Below are positions 55,970 to 64,000 of a stretch of 64,000 nucleotides of DNA, piece by piece (position 1 is the stretch's first letter; each line of letters begins with the position of its first letter). The notes under the pieces were generated by a model that saw only the letters and a list, made by a program, of their open reading frames with translations, searched no databases and was not told the DNA's origin. The stretch spans positions 8,315,820 through 8,379,819 of the forward strand of contig JAKSZT010054565.1 in NCBI GenBank assembly GCA_026826555.1. Direction: 5' to 3'. The stretch is from Tolypeutes matacus. Lineage: Eukaryota; Chordata; Mammalia; Cingulata; Chlamyphoridae. The translations under genes were made by a program, and so were the position numbers.

Positions 55970-56520
55970 TGAAATGTCTTCTTGATTATAAACTATATTC
56001 CCATATATGCATGAATCTGCTTTGGATAGTGAGTTTTGCTTCATCATTGTATTTGTTAGTTCCTGAACCATCTTCATCACTATAGATTGTAATATTTTGA
56101 TATACAATAAGGCAAATCCCTTTGATCTTCTTTTTCCAAAAATGCCTTGACTATTTTTTTTCTTATTTTTCTTTGACTATTTTTTTCCATTTTATTTTCC
56201 ATGATTGCTTGACCATCTTGTTGGAATTTAGTTGGTATTGAATTGAATTTACAGATTAATTTGGAGAGTATTGGTATGTTTGCATTGTCAGGTCTTACAA
56301 ACAAGGAAATACTTGTCTCTCCCTCTATTTGGTGCTTCTTCTAAGTCTTTCAGTAAAGTTAAAACTTTTTCTTCATACCATTCCAGTTCGTTTTTTGTTA
56401 GGTTTATTTGTATTTGTGGTTTTGTTACCATCATAAATGGGATATTTTTGCAACAAATTTCTAATTGGTTATTGCTGGTATATAACAGAGCTATTGATTT
56501 TCATATATAAATTTTTAATC

Positions 56521-58226
56521 CATGAATAGGAGTTCATTTACAAATGGCATATCCATTTACAAAAGAATGAAAGAGGACCCCTATCTCACACCATATATAA
56601 AAATTAACTCAAAATGCATCAAAGAGGGAAACGGATGTAGCTCAAGCAACTGGGCTCCCATCTACCATATAGGAGGTCCAGGGTTCGATTCCCAGGGCCT
56701 CCTGGTGAAAGGCAAGCTGGCCCGTGGGGTGAGCTGGCCTGAGCAGAGAGCTGGCCCATGCAGAGTGGTGGCCGGTGTGGAGTGCTGGCCTGAGCAGGAG
56801 TGCTGGCCTATGCAGGAGAGCTGGCCCACAAAGGAGTGCTGGCCCACACAGAGTACGGGCCCACGTGGAAAGCTGGCACAGCAAGATGATGCAATAAAAA
56901 GAGACACAGAAGTGAGACAATAAGAGACACAGCAGCCCAGGGAGCTGAGGTGGCGCAAGAGATTGAGCATTTCTCTCCCACTCTGGAAGATCCCAGGATC
57001 GGTTCCTGATGCAGCCTAAAAAGAAGACAAGCAGACACAGAAGAACACAGAGAGCAGACAGTGAGAGCAAAACAGTGGGGGGGGGGCATAAATAAATAAA
57101 AATAAATCTTTTTTAAAAAGAAAAAAATCATTTGGTCAAGTACATGAATATCAGAATTAGACAGAACTACGTCTGATTTTTTTTTTTAAATGGGTTGAAG
57201 ACCTAAATATAAGAACCAGGACTCTAAAACTCCTAGAAGAATATACAGGGAAGCATCTTGAGGATTTTGTGTTAGTCAATGGTTTCTTAGACTTTATACC
57301 CAAAGCACAAGCAACAAGGGAAAAAAAGATAAATGAGACCTACTCAAGATTAAAAACTTCTATGCCCTAAAAGACTTTGCCATGAAAGTGAAAAGAAACT
57401 ACTGAATGAGAGAAAATGTTGGGAAACCACGTATCCAATAAGGTTTTAATATCCAGAATATATAAAGAAATCTCGCAACTCAACAATAAAAAGACAAACA
57501 ACCCAATTTAAAAAGGGGCAAAAAACTTGAATAGACATTTCTCCAAATAAGATACACGTGCTAAAAAGCACATGAAAAGATGCTCCACATCATTAGCCAT
57601 TAGGGAAATGTAAACCAAAATCACAGTGAGGTATCATTTCATTTTACACCCACTGGAATGGCTACTTTAAAAAAAAAATTAAAACAATACTATGAGTGTT
57701 GGAAAGAATGAGGAGAAATAGGAATGCTCATTTGTTGTTGGTGGAAATGTAACATGGTGCACCTGCTGTGCAAGACAGTTTGGCAGTTCCTCAGGAAGCT
57801 AAACAGAGAGTTACCATATGATATGGCTACTAGTTATATACCCAGAACAATTGAAAGCAGAGACTTGAAGAGATATTTGCACACCAATGTTTATAGCGGC
57901 ATTATTCACAATTGCCAAAAGATGGAAGCATCCCAAGTGTCCATCAACTGATGAATGGATAAACAAAATGTGGTATATACATACAATGGAATATTATTCA
58001 GCCATAAAAAGAATGAAATCTTGATGTATGCTATAACTTTGCTGAACATTGAAGACATGATGTTGGGTAAAATAAACCAGAAACAAAAGGACAAATATTG
58101 TATGTCCACACTGTTATGATGTAATTATAATAAAGAACCTCACAGTTAAAATCTAAATATAGATTATGAGGGATAGATTAGGGTTAGAGAATGGGGAGTT
58201 TATGCTTAATTTGTACAGAATTTCTC
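56521..58226 (+). mobile_element. L1-H, 5'-truncated, split by a VNTR SINE
   Basis: Sense ORF2 thumb to C-terminus: [20 protein letters not shown] before the SINE; 'ILLEEYTGKHLEDF'-type sequence, the Cys-rich segment and a C-terminal '[20 protein letters not shown]'-type segment after it, then a short 3'UTR region to about 58226. Frames are broken throughout. No poly(A) is evident; the 3' end may be lost next to the MER5A relic. Confidence 0.8.
56625..57126 (+). mobile_element. Dimeric tRNA-SINE with internal VNTR
   Basis: Head 1 (56627-56705) has A-box region TAGCTCAAGCAACTGGGC and B box GGTTCGATTCC. From about 56716 to 56880 there is a run of ~20-28 bp units built on GCTGGCC(C/T)...(T/A)GCAGAG. 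A GAGACACAGAAG-type spacer follows, then head 2 (about 56938-57020; TGGCGCAAGAGATTGAGC, B box GGATCGGTTCC), a 'GACACAGAAGAACACAGAG' body and (AAAT)n tail. The same plan recurs at 62847-63366 with a different unit sequence. The 60 bp beyond the tail (57127-57187) are unassigned. Confidence 0.8.
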
Positions 58227-58227
58227 C

Positions 58228-58290
58228 AGGTAATCCTTGTGCTTTTGGTCCAGGGACCATACTTTGAGTAGCAAAGCTCTAGATGACAAT
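58228..58290. mobile_element. MER5A-like relic
   Basis: 'CCAGGTAATCCTTGTG', 'GGTCCAGGGACCATACTTTG' and 'AGTAGCAAAGCTCTAGA' match the 3' end of MER5A (hAT). Only the end remains. Confidence 0.75.
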
Positions 58291-61200
58291 TCCATAGGAA
58301 ACTTTTTTTTAAATTTTTAACAAATCAATTTTATTGATACATTTTAATAAAGCACAAATCCAAACAAGGTGTACAATCAAATGGTATTCGGTATAATCAC
58401 ATATTTGTGCATTCATCACTTCAATCATTTTTAGAGCACTTTCATTATTCCAATGATAATAATAATAATAAACAAAAAACAAACAACTGAAACTCATCAC
58501 CTCTCAATCTCTCTTTGCTTCCCCTGCCATACATAGCTGCCATTCATTTTCCTCTTCTCTAGTATATTTGCATGTATAATTTGTAAAAACAGTCTTATAT
58601 GTGCAATATCACCCATATTCATGTTTTACATGAGGTTTTACTATCTTATACAGTCCCATGTTACAGTTTTTAGCTCTCTTTCTAGTAATATAAACAACCT
58701 TAGACTTTTCCTTCCAACCACTGTCATACCCATACAATAGTACTGCTAGTTACAAAAACCATGATATAGTTTAACCATTTCTATTCATTTCCAAAGATTT
58801 ATGAACAACCATTTCACCAATTCTGCACAGATTAACCCTCAGCCTTCCACTTTCTACTCTCCTTCTATTTTCTGGCGACCTATATTCTAATTCTTAACTC
58901 CATGAGTTTAAACAATATATTCATAATAGCACAATTGTACAATATTTGCCCTTTTTGTGTGGCTTGCTTCACTCAACATAATGTTTATCAGGTTCATCCA
59001 TGTTGTTATATGCTTCATGACTTCATTTCTTCATACTGCTGCATAATATTCCATCGTGTGTATACACCACAATTTGTTTATCCATTCATCACCTGATGGA
59101 CACCTGGGTTGTTTCCAGCTTTCGGCAATTGGGAATAATGCCGCTAGGAACATCAGTGTGCAGATGTCTGTTCATGTCTGCTCTCAGTCCATCTGGATAT
59201 ATACCTAGTAATGGTATTGCCGGGTCCCATGGCAAATCTATATTCAACTTCCTTAGGAACTGCAAAACAGTCCTTCAAAGTGGCTGTACAATTCTACATT
59301 TACACTAACAGTGAAAAATCATTCTTATCTCTCTACATCCTCTCCAACATTTACAGTTTTCCCACTTTTTAATAGCAGCCAATCTAATAGGTGTGAAATG
59401 ATATCTCATTGTAGTTTTGATTTGCATTTCCCTAATCGCTAGTGATGCTGAACATTTTTTCATGTGTTTCTTCATCATTTATATTTCTTCTTTGGACGAT
59501 TGCCTTTTCAAGTCTTTTGTCCATTTTTTAAATTGGGTAGTTTGTCTTTTTATTGTTGAGTTGTATGATCTATTTGTGTTATCATGGATATTAAACCCTT
59601 TTCAGATATGTGATTGCCAAATACTTTCTCCTGTTGAGTCAGCTGCCTTTTCACCCTTTTGACAAAGTCTTGTGAGGTGCAAAAGTGTTTAATTTTGAGG
59701 AGGTCCCATTTATCTATTTTTTCTTTTGTTGCTTGTGCTTTGAGCATAAGGTTTAAGAAACTACCACCTACCACAAGATCTTGAAGATATTTTCCAACAT
59801 TTTATTCTAGGAGTTTTATGGTTGTCCCTTTTATATTTAGGACCTAATCCATTTTGAGTTAATTTTTGCATAAGGTGTGAGATAGGAGTCCTCTTTCTTT
59901 CTTTTGGATATGGATAGCCAGTTCTCCCTGCACCATTTATTGAATAAACTGCTCTGGCCCAGCTGGAAGGGTTTGACAGCCTTGTCAAAAATCACTTGAC
60001 CATAGACGTGAGGGTCTATTTCTGAGTTCTTGATTTGGTTCCATTGGTCAATGTGTCTGTCTTTATGCCAGTACCATGCTGTGTTTATCACTGGAGCTAA
60101 GTAGGATGCTTTAAAGTCCAGAAGTGAGAGTCCTCCAAATTCGCTCTTCTTTTCTAAGATCTTTTTGGCTATTCGGGGCCCCTTATTCTTCCAAATAAAT
60201 TTGATAATTGGTTTTTCCATTTCTGCAAAAAAGGCTGTTGGGATTTTTATTGGGATTGCATTGAATCTGTAAATCAGTTTGGGTAGAATTGACATTTTAA
60301 CGATATTTAGTCTTGCAATCCATGAGTGTAGAATGTCCTTCCATTTGTTTAGGGCTTTTTAAAAATTTCTTTTTGGCGGGGGAAAGCGGAATTTTTTTTT
60401 TTCTTTCTTTCTTTCTTTTTTTTTTTGTAAATGTTTTGCAGTTTTCTGTGTACAAGTCCTTTATGTCCATTGGTTTAAATGTATTCCTAGATACTTGATT
60501 CTTTTAGTTGCTATTGTAAATGGAGTTTCTGTCTTGATTTCCTCCTCAATTCGCTCATTACTAATGTATAGAAACACTACTGATATTTGAATGTTGATCT
60601 TGTATCCCACCACATTGCTAAATTAGTTTATAACCTCTACTAGTTTTGTTGTAGATTTTTTAGGACTTTCTAATAATAGGATTATGTCATCTGCAAATAG
60701 TGAAAGTTTTACTTCTTCCTTTCCAATTTGGATCCCTTTTACTTCTTCCTTTTGTCTAACTGCTCTGGCTAGAACTTCCTGTATGTTCTTTAAGTTCCTT
60801 AAGTTCCTGTAAGTTCCTGCAAGAGTGGTAACAGTGGGCATCCTTGTCTTGTTCCCAATCTTAGAGGGGAAGCTTTCAGTCTTTCACCAGATAGTATGAT
60901 GTTACTTATGGGTTTTTCATATATACCCTTTATCATGTTGAGGAAGTTTCCTTCTATTCCTATTTTTTGAAATGTTTTTTTATCAAGAAAGGATGCTGGA
61001 TTTTGTCAAATGCCTTTTTTTGCATCAATGTAGATGATCATGTAGTTTTTTTCACTTCATTTTGTTGATAAGTATTATATTAATTGATTTTCTTTTGGTG
61101 AACCACCCTTGCATACCTGGAATAGAACACTCTTGATCATGGTGCATAATTCTTTTAAGGTGCTGTTGGATTCAATTTGCAAGTATTTTGTTGAGGAGTT

Positions 61201-61494
61201 TTGCATTGATATTCATTAGAGAAATTACTCTGTAATTTTCCTTTCTTGAAATATCTTTATCTGGCTTTGATATTAGGGTAATGTTGGCCTCATAGAATGA
61301 ATTAGGTATGATTCCTTCTTTAATTTTTTAAAGTTTTTTGTTTGTTTGTTTGTTTTTAAGTTTGAGCAGGATTGGATTAGAATTGGATTAAGATTGGATT
61401 AGGATCGGAGCAGGATTAATTCTTCCTGGAATGATTGGGACAATTCACCTTGTTAAGCTATCTGGTTTGGGGGTTTTATTTGGGGGAGGTTTTT

Positions 61495-62830
61495 TTTTTG
61501 TTGTTGTTGTTATTTTTATTTATCAAACATTTGTATGATGGTTTTTTTTTTTCCTTTGTTGGGAAGATTTTATTTTTTTTGTCTTTTTTTTTTTTTTTAA
61601 AGATACTTAGATTACATAAATGATACATAGAAAATGTAGGGGATTCCCACATGCACCACTCCCTACCCCTCCCACTTTCCCACATTAACAACATCCTTCA
61701 TTAGTGTGGTGCATTTGTTACAATTGATGAACACATATTGGAGCATTGCCACTAAGTGTGGATTATAGTTTACATTGTAGTTTAAACACTCTCCCGCACA
61801 ATTTTGTAAGTTATGACAAGATATATAATGGCTTGTATCTGTCATTGCAATGTAATTCAGGACAATTTCAATGTCCTGAAAACGCTCCCGTGTTACACCT
61901 ATTTTTCCCCTTTCCCTCCCCTCAGAACCTCCAGTGGCTACTGCCTCCACATCAAAGACAAAAGTTCTTCCATTGCTAGAATCACAATAAGTCTATAGTA
62001 GAATACCAGTAAGTCTACTCTAGTCCATTGTTCATTCCCCAATCCTGAGGATTCTGGGATGGTGATGCCCACTCTGCCTCTAGTTGAGAGGGGGCTTAGA
62101 TCCCATGGGGCTACCTTGCTTACAGTTGTAGACTCTCTCTGTTCCTTGAGATGGTCATTGTCCATTATCATTTCCTTGTTAGTTGAGAGAGAGAAGGTGT
62201 TGCAACTCTGTTGAGATTCACGGTCCAACTGGCACATGGAAAGCCCAAAGATTTAAGTTTCTTAGACATATACCTATCAACTCAAGTACTAATTACTGGT
62301 TCAAATAGAAGGGCAGAAGAGCCATGTGTTGGGAAACCACACGAGTCCAACTCTGTCACACTGAGGAGCAAAATTTCCAAGGTAAGTTCAACTGGTAGTG
62401 CACCAAACTCCTGAGCTGTCTGCCCTGCCTATAGTATCTGGATGTCTCTCGAGCCCTCAGGAGCCCCGCTATTTGAGGCAATATTTACTGTGGTAGTCAA
62501 TGAGATCCTGCTGAGATGTGCATAAGCATAACCCCTGGAATGACCTCCCGACTCACTTTGAAGTCTCTTAGCCATATAAATTCATTTATCTTTACCCTTT
62601 CCCCCTTTTGGTCAAGGTCTTTTTCCAGTTGCATTCCTAGCTGCTGCTTGGTAGTAATCCCTCAGTGCCAGGGAGGCTCATCCCCAGGAGTCATGTCCCA
62701 CTCTGGATGCAGGGAGGAAGGTAATGCATTTATATGCTGAGTTTGGCTTAGAGAGAGGCCACATTTGAGCAACAGGGGTGCTCTCAGGAGGTAACTCTTA
62801 GGCAACCTATAATACTAGGCTGAGTTTCCA
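61495..62830 (-). mobile_element. L1-J, 3'UTR-only insertion
   Basis: Antisense copy of the long L1-A/G-type 3'UTR with several T-rich runs at the left (its poly(A) side, up to about 61600), flanked by TTTGGGGGAGGTTTTT at 61479-61494 and 62831-62846. It ends in the 3'UTR with no ORF2 sequence. Confidence 0.88.
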
Positions 62831-62846
62831 TTTGGGGGAGGTTTTT

Positions 62847-63366
62847 TTCTTTTTAATTAATTAATTTATTTTTTATTTTTTTTTTATCCATTTTTACCAC
62901 CCCCCATTTTTCCTGTTTTTTGTCCATTTGTTGGGCAACTCTCTGTGTCCATTTTCTGCCCTCTCTTCTCATCCTTCTCCTCCTGTCTTCACTGGGATTT
63001 GATTCTCGGAAACTCTGATGTGGGAGAGAGGCATCCTACTGCCTGCACCACCTTAGTTCCTGGTTTTTCGGCACGTCTTGTCTTGGTTCTCTCTTGTGTC
63101 GCTCTCCTGTGACATTGCCATCTTGCTGCATGGCTGACGGGGCCTGGTGGTGCACCCTCGCACAGGGCCTGACAGTGCACCTGCTTGTGGGGCCTGGGGT
63201 CTCACCCGCTCATGGGGCCTGGTGGCACACCCACGCATGGGGCCTGGTGGCCCGCACACCTTCTGTATTTTTCTTTTTTTCTTTTTACCAGGAGGTCCTG
63301 GAAATCGAACCCAGGTCCCTCCATATAGGAGATGGACGCCCAACTATTTGAGCCACATCCATCCCC
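62847..63366 (-). mobile_element. Dimeric tRNA-SINE with internal VNTR
   Basis: Antisense. The right end is a head-only DAS-like unit ('ACCAGGAGGTCCTGGAAATC' on plus). About 63130-63260 is a run of ~27-bp units built on GGGGCCTGGTGG...CACCC(A/G)C(G/T)CATG. Then come a GACACAAGAGAGAACC-type spacer, a second degenerate head and an (AAAT)n/poly(A) tail. It is flanked by TTGGGGGAGGTTTTT at 62832-62846 and 63367-63381. It matches the layout of the element at 56625-57126. Confidence 0.82.
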
Positions 63367-64000
63367 TTGGGGGAGGTTTTTGATGATTGAGTCAATCTCT
63401 TTACTTATATTTGGTCTGTTGCGGTCTTCTATTTCTTATAGCATCAATGTAGGTTGTTCGCATGTTTCTAGGAATTTGTCCGTTTCATCTAGGTTTTCTA
63501 ATTTGTTAGCATATAGTTGTTCACAGTATCCTTATGATCCTTTTTATTTCTGAGGGGTCATGTTCCTTCTCTCATTTCTGATTTATTTGCATCATCTCTC
63601 TTTTCTTTGTCTGTCTAGCTAAGGGTTTGTAATTTTATTGATCTTTTCAAAGAGTCAACTTTTGGTTAATTCTATTGTTTTGTTTTTTTGGTTTTTTTTT
63701 TCTTTCATTCTCAATTTCATTTATTTTTGCTCTAATCTCTGTTCTTTCTTTCCTTCTGCTTGTTTTGGGATTAGTTTGCTGGGTTTTTTTTGTTTTGTTT
63801 TGTTTTGTTTTTTAGTTCCTCCAGGTGTGCAGTTAGGTCTTTGATGTTAGCTTTCTTCCTTTTTAATATAGTCATTTAGGGCTATAAATTTCCATCCCAT
63901 AAGTTTTCATATGTTGTGCTCTTGTTTTCATTCGTCCCAAGCTGTTTACTGATTTCTATTGCCATTTCTTCTTTGATCCACTGATTGTGTATTATTTAAC

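Larger units (their letters stand above)
54600..56520 (-). mobile_element. Old L1M ORF2 relic, antisense
   Basis: The plus strand reads antisense of L1 ORF2 C-terminal and thumb regions: 'GATTTATCCATTCCTCCCC', 'ATTGCTAGTGATGGTGACAT', and a minus frame (56304-56080) with NANIPILSKLICKFNSIPTK. Heavily mutated. It carries a U1 retrocopy and a dimeric SINE. Confidence 0.75.
58305..64000 (-). mobile_element. L1-I, extends beyond the window, two insertions
   Basis: Minus-strand L1 with poly(A) at 58305 (plus-strand T-run), a 3'UTR of about 600 bp, then ORF2 from its C-terminus (near 58905) to the region just after the endonuclease at 64000, where the window ends. Two separate elements are inserted at one site (61495-62830 and 62847-63366). 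The 3'UTR is different from that of L1-A/G, L1-B and L1-C. Confidence 0.9.
58905..64000 (-). pseudogene. L1-I ORF2, partial and interrupted
   Basis: Recognisable parts on the minus strand are the C-terminal region (59350-58905), GSFLNLMLKAQATKEKIDKW (59774-59550), the 152-codon open frame [20 protein letters not shown]... (60295-59837, thumb region), the FADD RT box near 60685, the 'HHDQ/CIPGM'-type RT motif region near 61100-61150, and after the insertions the RT N-terminal region (63553-63380 onward). Low-complexity expansions near 60370-60430 and 60780-60820 (a short AAGTTCCT repeat) add to the damage. The endonuclease lies beyond the window. Confidence 0.87.

Overview
This is intergenic (or deep intronic) DNA from a placental mammal, almost certainly a xenarthran and most likely an armadillo. 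The diagnostic feature is a set of tRNA-derived SINEs of the DAS type: an Ala-tRNA-like head with A and B boxes, a body common to the longer copies and an (AAAT)n/poly(A) tail. They are found here as head-only, ~190-bp and dimeric forms. I found no host protein-coding exon with splice sites and no CpG island. Every long open frame I could identify belongs to LINE-1 (L1) ORF1 or ORF2 or is antisense to it.

Layout. 1-6.7 kb: a solo MaLR-like LTR with a 5-bp target duplication, a second MaLR-like provirus remnant (internal region plus 3' LTR) split by a twin-primed L1, then L1 ORF2 and L1 5'UTR fragments. 6.7-9.5 kb: mostly unassigned, with one hAT MITE and one SINE. 9.5-24.1 kb: a complete minus-strand L1 (L1-A) with a complete minus-strand L1 of another lineage (L1-B) inserted in its ORF2; both have clear target-site duplications (TSDs). 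24.1-33.6 kb: an LTR, then plus-strand L1s (L1-C, L1-D) with nested SINEs and a nested 3'UTR-only L1. 33.6-39.1 kb: the oldest and most unique part, with MIR, HAL1/L1M and MER5-like relics and a possible conserved noncoding block. 39.1-46.7 kb: L1 relics, an antisense class I-like LTR and L2. 46.7-51.4 kb: an ORF-less L1-derived composite split by a 4.1-kb L1. 51.4-54.6 kb: old sequence, a MaLR-like LTR and a SINE. 54.6-58.3 kb: old L1 carrying a full-length U1 snRNA retrocopy and dimeric SINEs. 58.3-64 kb: an L1 running off the window, with two insertions at one target.

The window is best read as a layered record of L1-driven retrotransposition. The L1 machinery moved itself (complete, truncated, inverted and 3'UTR-only copies), the SINEs, a U1 snRNA and a tiny polyadenylated RNA 3' end. 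The order of events can be read from the nesting and the TSDs. All L1 reading frames seen are broken, so no element here looks autonomous now.
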